From: Neelides folsomi | Lineage: Eukaryota; Arthropoda; Collembola; Neelipleona; Neelidae | Direction: 5' to 3' | DNA length: 64,000 nucleotides | NCBI GenBank assembly: GCA_034687125.1 | Contig: JAQGBZ010000005.1 | Location: forward strand, 496,001-560,000 | Shown here: positions 1 to 13,900 of the stretch, in pieces | Position numbering within the stretch: position 1 is the first letter of the stretch | Layout: every line of letters begins with the position of its first letter | The notes under the pieces: model-generated | Told to the model about the DNA's origin: nothing | Databases searched by the model: none | What the model saw: only the letters and a program-made list of their open reading frames with translations | Made by a program: the position numbers and the translations under genes

Positions 1-148
1 AAATTAATTGTGATTTGGCGTGGTGAGAATCAATAGCTATGCAAATGCAGAAGAACACAATAACAAATCGGCTCATAAGGGAGTCCGGTTCCGTGATTAT
101 GAAAGATACAAAATCACTTTAATGTCATTTTAAATGACCCTTGTCGAG

Positions 149-154
149 TATAAA
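149..154 (+). promoter_or_regulatory. TATA box of the glycine-rich peptide gene
   Basis: The sequence TATAAA lies 55 bases before the start codon at 209. A start site about 30 bases downstream would leave a 5' leader of about 30 bases. This fits a compact, strongly expressed secreted-peptide gene. The box is seen directly; its use is inferred. Confidence 0.5.
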
Positions 155-208
155 ATGGGAAAGGAAAAATGTCATTTCATGTTCTATTGAGAATTCAACA
201 GTCTCATC

Positions 209-661
209 ATGAAGCTTCTCGTAAGTAAAATTTAAAATCCTCAAATTAAATAATAGACCAATTTTAAACAAAAATTTATTTAATAAGGAAACTTGAAATA
301 CTTTTAAATATTTAAAATTCAAAGAATATTTTAACAAAATTTTATTTAACAAAGTCGATATTTCAAACGATAGATAATTTTCCTCGTGATTGGAGCGGCG
401 GTTTGTTGCTTCGCCGAAGGTGAAGAACGACAAGCGAAAAGATATGGAGGAGGAGGTGGATGGGGAGGAGGTCGAGGATGGGGAGGCGGAGGGGGAGGAG
501 GTCGTGGATGGGGAGGCGGATGGGGAGGAGGTCGTGGATGGGGAGGCGGATGGGGAGGCGGATGGGGAGGAGGTCGTGGATGGGGTCATGGAGGTGGATG
601 GGGTCATGGAGGAGGATGGGGTCACGGAGGTGGATGGGGTCACGGAGGATGGGGAAAATAA
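209..661 (+). CDS. Secreted glycine/tryptophan-rich peptide with HGGGW repeats
   Basis: Two coding exons are read: 209-220 (only ATG plus three codons) and 374-661, joined by a 153-bp GT-AG intron of phase 0. The 99-residue product begins with a clear signal peptide, MKLLIIFLVIGAAVCCFA. A short acidic/basic piece ending in Lys-Arg (about residues 19-27) looks like a propeptide with a dibasic processing site. The mature part (about 72 residues) is almost entirely Gly, Trp, Arg and His: first WGGGRGWGGG-type repeats, then three HGGGW units and one HGGW, ending in Lys. There are no cysteines after the signal. Glycine-rich secreted peptides of this kind in arthropods and nematodes include antimicrobial and cuticle-associated peptides; which applies here is unknown. 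HGGGW is also the copper-binding unit of prion octarepeats. A TATA box at 149 and AATAAA at 778 frame the gene. The start is chosen because only the 12-base first exon completes the signal peptide. The gene probably lies inside an intron of the DDR-like gene on the same strand. Confidence 0.8.
446..655 (+). repeat. In-frame minisatellite coding for WGGGRG and WGHGGG units
   Basis: Short GC-rich units repeat in frame. From 446 to 583 they mix GGTCGTGGATGG and GGCGGATGG words. From 584 to 655 there are four units of about 18 bases starting at GGTCAT or GGTCAC, with histidine codons at 587, 605, 623 and 641. The period is a whole number of codons, so copy number can change without a frameshift. 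The reverse strand of this stretch is open only because of the repeat and is not a gene. Confidence 0.85.
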
Positions 662-1974
662 TTCAACAACCCAGTTTCAAACATCATCAAGAATCTTTTA
701 TCGGGAATATTTGAGTACAATTTTTGTAATTGGAAAGCAATAAGAGACAAATATTGTATAATTTAAAAATTGTAAATAATAAACTCAATGATGCAAACCT
801 ATTTCCTTTACACCATGATTTAAGCCATATTCATTCCCACATATTCTCATTACAATACATAATAATATCTGTAATACAGATACTTATGGTTTAGTCATAT
901 CTTTAAGTACAATGTATTAAAAATAGTCATGTATTAAAAGACTGTTCAACATTGATCTCAATCTCAATTGAATTATCTACAGACCTTTTTGTTGCTTCTT
1001 GCTTATGATCAAGTTGAGTGAGTGTCTTTATATTTTGGAAACTGAGAAGCCAAATTGTTTTCCACCGCGAGTTACCGTCTTTCTTCATTTCTCGTGGGAG
1101 TAAATTAAATAAAAGGACTTTGAGTCAACTTGAATCACTTGATGTTTGGATCAAGATTGATAAACATCTACGCTTCCTCTTTATAAGAAATACGCAGTTT
1201 TCACTTTGGATCTTTATTTCTCCACTTCCGCTCAAGCATCCTCGGGAAATATTTATCTTTGTATTCTATAGTATACACATAAGTACATATAATATTTAAT
1301 GTGTAACATAACATGTTACACGATATGTATATTTCATACATACACAAATAAATGTAGAGAAATTTTTAGAAAAAAATAAATTTTAAAATGAAGCTAATAA
1401 TACGTGTACGTTTGGCTTTCAAACTGCCTTTTAAATCTTTGGACTTTATATCATTTAATGCCATATACAGTATCTTAATTATTAAGTTTACATTTTATAA
1501 TATACCATATCTACCATATCTACATCTGTAATTGTAAGTATTACATAAATATAACTTTTATTTTCTTATATTCATACAGTTAAAATGAATAGGTGGTATA
1601 GAAAATATTTAGGAAGGCATTCATATTATTAGCATGTGTAGAGTATGATGTATAAAGCCTATTAAATCCCACGCTTATATCCATCCTCCCTTCCCCTGCT
1701 GTTGTATGATTGTTAATAGGGGAAAGAGATGTGTTCGAGAACGATGAAAGAGGGGAAGATTTTGAAATAAAGTAAAAGAAAGTTTCCTTTTCTTCTCATC
1801 TGGAAAGGGAGTCAAGTTTGAGAAGCTGTTGAAAGCAATCCCTTGTTTTCCTTTCTTTCCCTCCTCCTCCTAATTCTCGGGACGTCCCAGCCGATGTGTC
1901 GTCTGAGTACATTATATCCTCCATGCTTCAATCCGATGGTTTGAATTATAAATCTTGAAATCATTTTTCTCCAG
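662..1974. other. Non-coding: 3' end of the peptide gene and DDR intron sequence
   Basis: AATAAA at 778-783 is the likely poly(A) signal of the glycine-rich peptide gene. The rest is AT-rich and ends in the polypyrimidine tract and CAG acceptor at 1972-1974 of the first visible DDR exon. I looked here for exons coding the first half of the discoidin domain and found none. Confidence 0.6.
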
Positions 1975-4900
1975 ATCCTCAAGGCGAATACGAATACGTA
2001 CGTGAGCGTGATTCAGAATCTCAATCCCCCCATTGTGACTCGCCGCGTCCGCTTCATTCCCTACTCCGTTCATCCACGGACGATCTGCATGCGGGTGGAG
2101 CTGTACGGATGTCATTACAAAGGTTAATTACACAAACTTTGTTCAAATCCTATTTGTACACGCAGTTAATAATCATAATGGTTTTAATAATGAAGTGTGT
2201 CTCGTACGCATCTCTTCCAACTCGAGACCCTTCGACGTGGCCGAGATGAAAGTTTTTTCATTAGCTAAAGTAGCTCCTATATATTCCCTTTACAAGGGCC
2301 GGTTGTAGGTAAATTTTCCACGGGTGATTTCCACCAAGGGAGAAACTTGCGAGTGAAAATTGCAAATTTTATAGACGCCAAACTCCCTGGTCTCAATAGC
2401 ATCCTATCTCTGATGTAGAAATATATATGGAGTTTAGCTGAGATTCAAGCCGTTACAAGTGGAACTCATTTTAAAATTTTACTTATAAATCTCCGACCTC
2501 GATTCCCTCGGAGGAAAATGGAGCCCAATTCATTAAACCAGGGATTAAATTGAATGGGACCGAGGAAAAACGGCGGTTCTCAATTCAGGTATTCTTCTTC
2601 AAGTGGACCGGATTTCCTTATATGTGTAAACATAAGGAGCGTACATAAAGCTAAATCTGCTAATACTATATATCAGATTAGGTCTATAAGACCTAAACTT
2701 ATTCTGTAATCTTTTATATCTTTATATTATGTGTATATCCCATATATATGATAAAGGCCGAAATCTCCAGGAAGGAATTTGTATTGGTAAAGCTCCCTTT
2801 TTAATCCCTTTTTCTCAGTCAGAAGGAATCCAAGTCTGTTTGTAATCTCACAAATGTTGATGCATTAAATAAATAGATTTAAGCTCACACTCCGGATTTC
2901 GCTCCAGGTGCAAAAGACGGTATTTGCTTCCCATTCACGTTTGTATGTTTTCTCATTCTCATCAGCTCAATGATCGCGAGTCGAGTTGTTAGAATTTGGG
3001 GATTATTCCCTTTTTCCTTTTTCTTCTATCCGACTCGCACACAAGCGACATTAGATAAAAGCAAATACAAAGACATAAATAGTCAATTCGTGAAATCAAA
3101 AACTTGAACTTTTCAATTTGAATACATTGAAATTCTCTAAAACTTTCTATGATTCAAAATGTTATATTATCTTTAAAGTATTGTATTGTTAAAATTTTAA
3201 AACAAAAGATAATGATTAAAATAATTAAATTGGATCTCAAAAAAATTGAAAATTTTGTTAGTTTAAAAACTTTAAAGCCCTTTTACTTATATGTAAGTCT
3301 TGCCCAAGGAAAATTAACATAGTTTTAGCCAGTTTTAGCTACACAATTTCCAAGTCAGATTTCCTGGATCCATTTATCTGTTTTATATTACAATATATGT
3401 AAGTTAAAGTTTTGGGGGATTTTATTGGTAAAGTTTTTTCTTTGTTCACCTTTCTTTAATTTGAGTCTCGTCTTGGTTGTGGGAGTGAGCGGAGGAATGA
3501 TTAATAATTGTACTCGATATCCAACAAAGTTTCTTAATCCTCTTCGGAACTCTGAAAAATAAAACTCCTTTCGCTCATCTTTCATGGGCTGGTGGGTTCG
3601 AGTGGAAGTGTGGAGGGGCAGAAAGGCTTTTAAAAGATTTTTCAAATTCCTCTTCGGATTCCTCAAAAGTCTCTGCGAACTTGAGAACCTGAGCTGTGGT
3701 TAAAATGCGTGAACTGAAGCCCTGACACGCGGATGGATGATATTCCTCCTAAGACTGATCTGTATATGTGGATTTCCAGGAGGCGTGATCCATTACGAGT
3801 GTCCTCAGGGATATTGGAAGAAGAATCCCGACGTGGATCTTCGAGACGGCTCATACGATGGGCGAACGGATGATACTGGAGTTCTTCGCGGGGGACTCGG
3901 ACTTCTAACCGATTCAGTTCTGGGCCCAAGTGATTTCAGAGCAATGCACAAAACAAAAGGTAAGTTCCTTTTTTTCAATTCAAGAGAATTGAAATTGATA
4001 TTTATTTAAGTTGGATCGAATTACAGATACATGGGTTGGTAATTCTACCCTAACTTAACCTGGTCTTAATAAATTTAATGCTTTTTCTATATTATAAAAA
4101 TTTAATTTCATATATCAAACGTTTCAAATCACATACTGTAAAAAGAATCTTTGAATCTAAGAATGGTTGAATGCCAAATGCGCCTTTACAAAAAGAGAAA
4201 ACGGTTTGGGAGAAAATGCAGATTTTGCAAATTTTCACTCTCTAAAGAAGCAGGGAGTCGTCATATCTCTTTATGTACTAAATATATGTATGCGATATAT
4301 GGAGAATATAGGTATACGTTATAAATTTATATAAGTACGAACCAATGGTTATATTGAATATATGGTAAGAAATGTGAAAGGCATAAGGAAATAATTTCTC
4401 CATCCATCATTCTTCTCCCCCATTTATTTCCAGAACCTATCTTGGTCATGACGTGAACTGAAATTGAGATTTGATTCCTTCAGTTGAAAGTGTGAAAAAC
4501 CGACAAATGACTTCCCCTTTTCTTATTATACTCGTTCTACTTTCATTCACCTTTAATTTTTCCTTTTTATGTAAATTCTTTCCTCTATCAGCTTTTCATT
4601 GTTTATGCATTCATCAGATTATATTTAACTCAGTTAAAGTTTCACAAACTTCCAAATTCAAAACCTTTATTATATTAATTTTCTTTCAAATGATTTCCTT
4701 TTCCGATTCAGAAAATGTTCTTAAAATTTAAATCATTCAAACTTTAAATGTACTATACGATAAATGTAAGTAAGTACTACACAAATAAGTAAAATCGTAC
4801 TTACAAGCTACAAATTATGGTTCATGCATTAAAATTTAAAAGCTTAAAAGAGCTCTAAATACAGATCTTAAGCGTTCTTAAAAGTCTTTCCCTAAAACAT

Positions 4901-7900
4901 TGATAACCCGACCAGAATTAAGAGTTGATAAATAGTTAAAATTTAGAAATGAGTTGAAAAGTAGATTTGCGCGCGGATTTTAAGTTGAGCAGGAAAGGGG
5001 TTTTATTTTCCCAACTCAATTGAGTTCCCCGGAGGCGGAAGGTCTTGTCGAGAATAAGAGGATTTGAAGAGGAAATAGACGACGCTTTTACTACGAGGCA
5101 TTAAAACTTCAGGTCTTCTCCATACGCAATATAACCTGTCAACCCTTCCGACGACGGTGAAATTGGAACAAACATTTTAGAGTCTCTAAATTGAAAATGG
5201 TCGGAGTTCTCTCTCTGTTGGTTTCTTCATTTTCTCCCAAGTCAGAATATTTCAAGAATACAGTCGGGGGAGAAAATTTACAAAATACGTGTGAGATTGT
5301 ACACAAGAAAGGATACCAATTTGTGGCTTGTGCATTTATCCATCTTAAATAAATGTTCTATAGATATATCAACTTCCAAGTCCACATGCTTCAGTCCTTT
5401 ATATTCTACACACCAATATATCGTATTCTAAATACTAATGTTCTCCTATCTACAAAAAGTACATTATTTATTCAAGGAAGACGTTGAGGTTTTACTTATA
5501 TGTTATGTAATAGGCTGGCAGCATCTGTAAAAGTTTGACCTATCTTTTCCATACATTTCCTATGCTTATTTCTCCCCTTTTGTTTTCACTTCCTTGGGAA
5601 AGGGTTTAATGGGATATGAAGGGATATATTCCACAGGAGTAAAGGGATAAGAATCCGATCCGGCTGATGAGCCATAAGTAAAAGGGGTCTTAAAGAAATG
5701 AGGCGAAAACCTGTAGAAATGCCCTCGTAAAAACGGGGACATGGAAATTCCTCATTTTGAATGCAAGTCATTTGGATGTCGAGAAGGTGACTCTTTCCTT
5801 TTATCTACACGGCGTAAACTTGGTTTGAAAAATCGTCTCACATTATTTTATTCGAGGGTCGATGAACAACGTAAAGTGAATCTTGTACAACCACTCGCAC
5901 TCGACAAACCCTTTTAACTTCCAAACTTCCAAAGTCAAATATCAAAAGTGGGCTGATCTTGTTGGATAAACGAGTTAAGGATTTAGAATGGGGACCTTCC
6001 TACATATGAGAATATAAATTGAAAAACTTAATTTTAATTTGAAATCTTTACACACAATTTTCTATTTATCCAATTAACTTTACGAGTTTAAAACGTTATG
6101 CTTCGCGAACTTTCTCGTTCAGCCACTCTGCTTTTAAATTGTCCATTATAACAACTAATATAAACATTTTAAAAGGATTCTGGAAAAAAATTCCTCGCAA
6201 ATAATAAGCAAAAATTAAATATTGATCTTTTTATTTAAGAATTTAATTTACAATAGTTTTATCCCTTTATCCTTCAATATTGTATAAAAACTAAACAAAA
6301 ATTTTATGTAGGAGAAAAATGTAATTTTTTCTTGCCAATTTTTCTTTTGATCTAAAAATCAACCAATTTGATCATTTTAATATAAATACTTGTATTAATA
6401 TTAAACTATCTAAGATATAACACGGAATGTTGTATGGTTAAAGGAAATTTAATTAAATAGTGTGCTAAGGTATGTCTATAATTTAATTTCCCCAACCTAG
6501 TAAAGACCCTCGAACCACTGTCTTTCCCTAAGCCCACTAAAATTGTTTTTATTCCCATTTCCCTGCATAAAAGAATTGTGAAATCCGTTGGGCAGAGAAA
6601 AACACTGATGTTGAATCCATCAGGCTGTGAGTGCTTTGGATCTCAATCCCCAAATAACTACTTTCCCCATCACTATCAGAAGAAAAAATCCATTACGCTT
6701 TCTTCCTCTTCCCTCAAATGGAAACGCAGTCAAATTCCCACGTTCGGAACAGTCGAAACGAAAAGCTATGTAGCAACCTAACCTTGCTTTTGGCATTTCA
6801 CTACGTCCGTGTATGTAGAGAAAGAGATTCTTTTACGCATCGGAACTTATACACAATATACAATACATATGGATGAGATGTTGATAAAAGAAAAAAAAGC
6901 GTAGTAAAATGAAGGATGGAAGGAATGATTTCTTTTGACCGATACAATCATAATGATGAGTTGTGGGTGATCCAATTTAACCAACCTATACTTATAACTA
7001 CAGATAGTTTTAATCCTTTCCTTTCTGTCTATAACGACAATAGATTTTATATAAAAAATACGAGTATTGTGTTTTATTGTTTACCTATGTATATTATATT
7101 TATATATAAATTATATATTATAGTAGTTTTATTTTAACTTGACAGCTATTTTCGTGCAAGGGGGTTGTTCGGGGGTTCACAATTAATATCTTATATCTAG
7201 CACTTTATACAAATATAATTTCTCATATTTCCCAGATTTGCAGATTTTCTTTATCATTTTCCATATTACAATCTTCACTCGAACTATTTGACAAATTAAT
7301 TATAATTGGATCTATTTGGTTCAAAAGATTGTCGCGATTCCAACTTAACTGTTCTTCAATTAAACAATGATGAATGGCATTTTTTCAATTTTCGCTGGTT
7401 ACGAGGTCGCATGCTTCTTTAAAAAGTCGTCACTTCTGAAATAGTTTGAAGTTTGTTATTAACTACAACGTAACGTTTGACCTGAGCCCATATTAGTTCA
7501 ATGGGATTACAAATGCAGTGATAAGGTGGTAAACGGAAAATTTATATAGTAAGTCTTTTAAATTGAATAAATTATTTTTAAAGCTCCAAATTGTGTTAAA
7601 GATGAATGAGATTTAATGAGAGTTAAATAAGAAATGGAAATGACACGAAATGCTAAAGTAAAATAATTAAACGAGATTACGCGGTGCTTTTATTTGATTT
7701 AAACTCCCTCTTACTTTTCATTGGTTTAATATGTCATGTGTGCAATTGGGTTAAGAAGTGAGTAGATTCTTTGTACACGTGATATTTCGTAAATTTTCAA
7801 AATAGCTGTCAAGTTAAAATAAAACTACTATATATTATATTATAATTATATATATTATTATATAAATAGGTGGAAAAATATAAGCAAATGAATGTAAAAT

Positions 7901-10900
7901 TATTTGTGAATTTAAACATGGGGGCATTTTCTCATATAAATTATACTTGAACTTTGGTGGTGGTGATGTTTGTAAGTGAGAAGCGAGGGTCTCTTATGTA
8001 ATAACTTTCCCTTTCTTCCTTTATTACTCTCCGTGGGAAAAACATGTGGGGGTAATGAGCTAAAGTTTACCAAGGTCTGAAAAAAAGGCCCATTATTACC
8101 CGAGAAAATAATATGCTAATGTAATAACTGTCAAGACAGAGGGTTCAGAAAGTGTCAAACTTCCTGAGGGAAATGACTTCAAATGTTTTAATTTCCTCTC
8201 CTTTTTTCTCCGCTCAACTTTCACATTTAAAAACTTCCTCAGTCACTCTCCAATTGCCACAGGCAGATTTCTTTCACACTTCACATTTTGATTTCCAAGT
8301 TGATAAAAAGACGGATTTTATGGAAAATATATTCTCCCTTAATACTATTCTTCTATCCAATTTCCAAATTCTCAAAAGAATTTATAATAAGCGAAATTAA
8401 GGAACTCTTTCCAAATTCTCAATTTTTCCATAAATTTTCGAATTCCCTTTTCCGTTGTTAAACACTTTATTGTAAAATACTTTGAGTTCACATTCTGGCC
8501 CTTTCGTAAGATTTTTGACAAATTTGCAATTTAAATGACTTGATTTTGCTCGGAGTTCAAGGTTCTTTTCAATTTCTTAACTTATTAGATAGGAAGCGCC
8601 TGGTGGAATCCTTCCACATATAGGAATCATTATTAACGGTGTGTACAAATGGGGAGTTGAAAAGGAAATGTGCGGGAGATGAAACTTTGCCTAATGTTGA
8701 AGGAAAAGTCGAGGAAAGTTTTAATCAGAAAATTGAATCGGAGGACGGAAGTATCGGCCCTTATAAAACTCACAGTTGGAGAAGCATTACTGATACTTTA
8801 CTAATAATCTCTTTTTTGGGGAACAACTTCCCAACTTTCCCAACTTCCCTTTCCCAACCATCAGTCTGACAACTGTGAGAGTCAAAGAGTGAAGGCGCGA
8901 AGGGGCCAACCATTGATTTATTTATTTCTTTAAATCCATCTGAGGATGTGAGAAGACCAATGGGATCTTCAAAGATCCAAAAAAACGTCACTTTCGAAAT
9001 TTATTCCCCATTTGAAAATAAAAATCTTTCCCTTTTGCTTCTTATCTCCTGGAAATCAGGAAGTTTTGGGAAGATTCCTCCGTCTGCACTTTTGATTCAA
9101 AGGAATCCGTTTTCAATTTCCTTTACCTTCCCCCACACAAAAGGACAAAATTGAGCAATTTTGGGGGTTCTAAATATCTCTACATTTATCCAAATACGAA
9201 TATATAAAGGATCAATTTTAAAACATACAGATCATACATAAAGGTGGATCAAAATATCTGTAACAAAAAATTGTAAAAATGTAAAATGAAAAGTTTTTGT
9301 TTTTTCGTTTGAGACATTTGAGAGTCGATTTGTTTGGTTTCCAATTCCCCCCGTATTTTGTGACATGAGGTTCAATTTGGCTTCATCCGGATCAGTTTCG
9401 CTCTTGAGGATCCCTTTGTTTGAAGTTTTGAATCGAGAGGTTTTTGAGCAGGTTCATCCGCCTTTATTGTAAACATGGGAAGGAATCCCTTTGTGAATAT
9501 TCTGAAGGAAGATTTAACGAGGAGCCTCAGCTGTTTCCTACACAAACCCACCCAAATCTCTCGAGGTTTTCAATACTAAAATCTATCCGTATCTGAACAA
9601 ATGGATTGAGGGGGATATGAGTGCAAACAAGAAACACTGGTTTCAGAATCTAACAATAAAACCATTCATTTCTACTTCACAATCCCAAATCCGAATTGTT
9701 GAAAGAATTCACACAATTGTCAAATCTGGTCAGTTTCCTTTCATTCTCTCCATTTCAAGTATTTTCATTCTCTTCAATATAATCTTTCATTGAATAACCC
9801 AAAACTTAATCCAATGAGATTGCACTTTGAGCTTCATTTCATTATTTTATTATGAAGTCGAATTAAACTTTTTAAGATATTATTAATTAAAACGTCTCTT
9901 TAAACTTGAATAGAAATCTTTTCCGTCTTGGAGTCTTTTTGAAAAGTAAAAATTTAAGGATTTATATGCTTCATTTGAGAATTTGAGAATGGAAATGAAT
10001 TTATGAATTCTTAAAACTCAGCAGGAAGAACTTTTAATAAAAACGGAATCCAATTAAGATGAAGAGGGAAGAAATGGAATAATAAAATTACTTAGAAAAT
10101 ATGAAGAACTCGCCGTCTCTGAGAAAACAAGATTCACTTTCAATCTCGATGAAAGAAATGAAGACTTTCCAAATGAATTCTTTGAATCTCCCCCTTCACT
10201 TCCGTTTCATTCATATTTAAAATAGAGTTTTTCTCTTTACAATTGACCTTCATAAAGGAAGAGAGTTATTTACACAGGAATTCTCAAGGAGCTCTGCTTT
10301 ATTAACTCTTTCCACCCCTTTGCTTTCCCCTGTGAACTTGAAGAAGGGAATAAAGGGGAAACGTCCGGGATGCAATTTGCTAATCAAGACTTTGTTTACA
10401 AACTTTGTTTCCCATTAACTCCTCGCTAACTTCCTCTCTATTTTGGTCAAATGAAAGATGACATTTGGAGTATTTATCCATTACTTTCATTTCCACGCGC
10501 ATGAATAAAACCGAAACATGATTTGAATACAAAGAAGCCGCAATGAACGAAACTCTTAATTACTTTCTAAATTCCAACTTCCATTTCTCCTTTTGGCTTC
10601 TTTATTTAATCATTTAAACCTACATAATTTTTTCCGAATTACCTAAAGGGTATTATAATTTATTACGTATACCAAAGTGTTAAAACATATTATAATACAA
10701 TTTCTATCTGTAAATAGAAAATGGGAATTCAATCCCAGGTAAGTAAACAGGTTAGAAAGATACTTTTACATTACTTATGTACTACATTACAAAAATGAGG
10801 GCATTCTCACATTAAAAGTAATAAAGGCATAAAGAGAAACAATAATATTAGGTATGAAATATTCATAATTCCAAATTCTTGAGCTGATTAAGAAAGGCAA

Positions 10901-13900
10901 ATGAAATAATGAAATTTTTGAGGCATGAAGAAATGTCGTAATAAGGAGGATGATTCATTGCAATTACTTAAACAAGGAATTATCCAGGTTTACATAAACT
11001 GGAGAGAATGCGTGTAGTGAAAGGGAATTAAGGATGTGGAGTCTTGTAATGAGATTCCTTGAGAGCGGATATTAGTGTTTGCGTGTTGGAGGAGTAATGC
11101 GCTTTTCTCAGACAAGTTTCATTTATTTCCTCCTGAAAGCAATAAGGGCGGTTTGGAGGAATTGAGTTGGGCAGGATGATAAAAACCTCCTTCACAGATT
11201 TGTGTGCTCAGGAAACCCACGGGCTTCGATTCCCCCGTTTTAATGAAAAATCGGGATACTCAATGAGAAAATCCTAAAGAATCGATGAAGATTAGGTGGC
11301 AAACTCCAGGAACCAAAAAACCAAAAACTCTCACATCTTTCCATCAGCTTTTCAGATTATCTTCTTTAAGCTTTTCATGTTGACGCAGTTTTCTCATTTT
11401 GAGATTACCTTGTTCAATCCTCTACTCGTTTTTAGCCATTTCAGAGTCTTATTCAGCTAAAACTTAATCATTTATTTTTTTACTCTGCTTCAATTCAAGA
11501 TTTCATTTAAAAATCTTTATTTTGATATCTGTGAGTTTCAAAATGGTATTTTTTCACATTATGTTTCAATCTTTTTTTCATGCAAATAACCAACCAAACT
11601 GCCATTTTTAAGAATTCAATTTAAAGAACGCTTTAATGTAATGAAATGGGAATAATAAGGGAAAGTTGTAAAGCTTCATTTTTATTTGCAAAGTTACGTG
11701 AGCACAATACACGTATATTTACATATATGTAAGGTATACATATTTTATCCATACAAAGTACATGTGAACATTGCAAGAAATTCTAAACAAATTGCCTCTA
11801 TTTTATTTTTTGTGAGATGGTCAAAGTACCTCCCATTTTTCAAATACAGATAGGTAAACTAATAAACATTTTTCATTTTTCCCGTTTACGAATGTCATTC
11901 CTTTACTATGTAGCAAAAATACTACAAAAATACTTGGAATAAATTAAGTACATTATTTTGGCATTTCAATTCGCACTTTTCCACAATGTTTGTTTTGTGC
12001 GTATTGTAAAAAATATTAGATTTTCAATTCAATTGGATAGAAATATTGTGGGAATATTTGGGCACAGTGTAGGGGAAGTCTACAACTTTGTTTTCAAACA
12101 AAGTAAAGTGCTAATCGGATTCAGGAGTATAATCAATTAAACGAGTAACTCAATTAGAGAACAGAGATGAAAGTCGCATTGTGTTGATCAGCTTCAGCTT
12201 TGGGATTAACAGCTAATTTCTATTTTCTCCCTCTATGGACTTCCACAGAGGAAATGAAATCAAGATCCAACTAACTCCATAAGTTACAAATTGGTCATTT
12301 ACGATTAGTTTAATTTTAAAACTTTAGGAAAAACAAAAATTTACATTTGAGTTAAATCATTCGCTTGTTTTAATCTCTCGACTTTTTTACGAGTTAAAAG
12401 TTTGAGTGTTCTGCATTTTGTTATTTAGCATTCGTTAGAGCTATTCAATTTTTCCTAATGGGGTTGGAATTCCAATGTTTACAGATGTATTTACCATCTG
12501 AGTCCATGTTTATAAATGAAAAATGTTCCACCTGGTGCAATGCAACAAAGATGCAGACAAAGTTTAAATTATTCACTTCTTGGAATACATGTGGGTCTAA
12601 TGTATGTCTCAACTCTTGTTTGTACCGTATATTATTTACAAGTTCAAATTAAACTTTATGATTCCCTGTCCAATTTCCTCGCTCCTTTCTTTTACATCCA
12701 TTTTTATCACTTTCAATCCAATATTTAATAGAATTCCACAATTTGGTTATGATAAACACATGTTTATTACTTTTGTTTAATACATAAAATTAAACAAAGT
12801 TTTTATGTCTTTTCATATTTTAATACGGACCCTATTTTACCATAGATGGATATGCTTATAGAATATTTGTAAAACCATCTTGCTGCATATGATTCCACGA
12901 ATTTTTACATTATTATACAGTTTCCAAAAAGTATGACTTTTATTTACAATGGAAGCAGAAAATTTTAATGATGGGGAGGAGAAAAAAATAATAAGAGAGC
13001 TCGAACCAAATAATTCTTTGTAATACTAATAGGGACGACATTCAAGATTTCTGTATCTTAGAAAAATGCTTTTAGACCCCAAAAGCAAAAGGATCGATGA
13101 GATGAAAATAAAGAGATGAGATGTGAAAGTTGAAGAAAATGAAAAGTTATTATTGTTGTTTGTCAGCAGCGGCTTGAGAATTGGGAATGAAATGCTATAC
13201 AAGTTTATTTACCTTTCCATCATCTGATCATATCAGATGATATATCTGTATTCTTACAATATTTGATATAAAATATCCCTTTCTGAGTCCTATATGAGTT
13301 TTTGATATAATTAAAATCAATACTAAAAGTATCGGTTGAGTTGTTCGTGTAATGATCCTCTTGAGTGTGGTGTCAATAATGATATTTGACGTGTTGGATG
13401 TTGGTTTCAGGGAACATGTGGATCGGGTGGAACAACGCGTCTCATCCGGTCAAGATCTCTTTCCAGTTCGACCGACTCAGGAAGTTCCACCACGTGGGAA
13501 TCCATGTCAATAATTTCGTTTCTCAAGGGGCCCAGGTAAAGAAAAAATTAAGATTTCTTTGATTTAATCACATATATCAAAAATACAATAGGTATAAATA
13601 GTACTAACAATAAGTATCATGTTACAATACATACATATAAGCTAAGCACAGAATACAATACACTAACTTTAAGAATATTTTTATAATTTGCACCTAGAAT
13701 ATAAATATGGATATATACCAATATTTATAATTTAATATCACATGAGTAGCAATAAGAAATGTTGCTTAAAGTTTAAATAATGTATGGTAGATAATAAATA
13801 TTACAAATAGTTTTTTATGAAAATTCTTTTATTGAATTTAGTATTGAAATTGGCGAAGGTGAAAGTATTTTATACAGTGTTAAACGACTGTGTAACATTC

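Larger units (their letters stand above)
7119..7832 (-). mobile_element. Deleted Tc1/mariner-superfamily transposon with 34-bp inverted repeats
   Basis: The ends 7119-7152 and 7799-7832 are perfect inverted repeats of 34 bases (core TAGTTTTATTTTAACTTGAC on the left). Between them, on the minus strand at about 7440-7545, one open stretch reads LPPYHCICNPIELIWAQVK. This is the conserved region around the catalytic Glu of the IS630/Tc1-mariner DDE transposases. The rest of the transposase, including both Asp residues, is gone. The flanks are TA-rich, which fits TA target use but hides the duplication. It cannot move by itself; an autonomous partner with the same ends could exist elsewhere. Confidence 0.82.
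3960..13410 (+). other. 9.5-kb intron of the DDR-like gene
   Basis: This intron is bounded by GTAAGT at 3960 and TTTCAG at 13405-13410. It is mostly AT-rich unique sequence. It contains one transposon remnant at 7119-7832. I see no other coding sequence; the short open frames in it have no domain and no splice context. Confidence 0.7.

Noticed and set aside
125-643. Long minus-strand open frame rich in Ser, Thr and Pro
   Set aside because: It is the antisense of the glycine-codon minisatellite. The plus strand has the signal peptide, splice sites, TATA box and poly(A) signal.
3663-3929. Minus-strand open frame of 88 codons
   Set aside because: It is antisense to the DDR exon 3780-3959.
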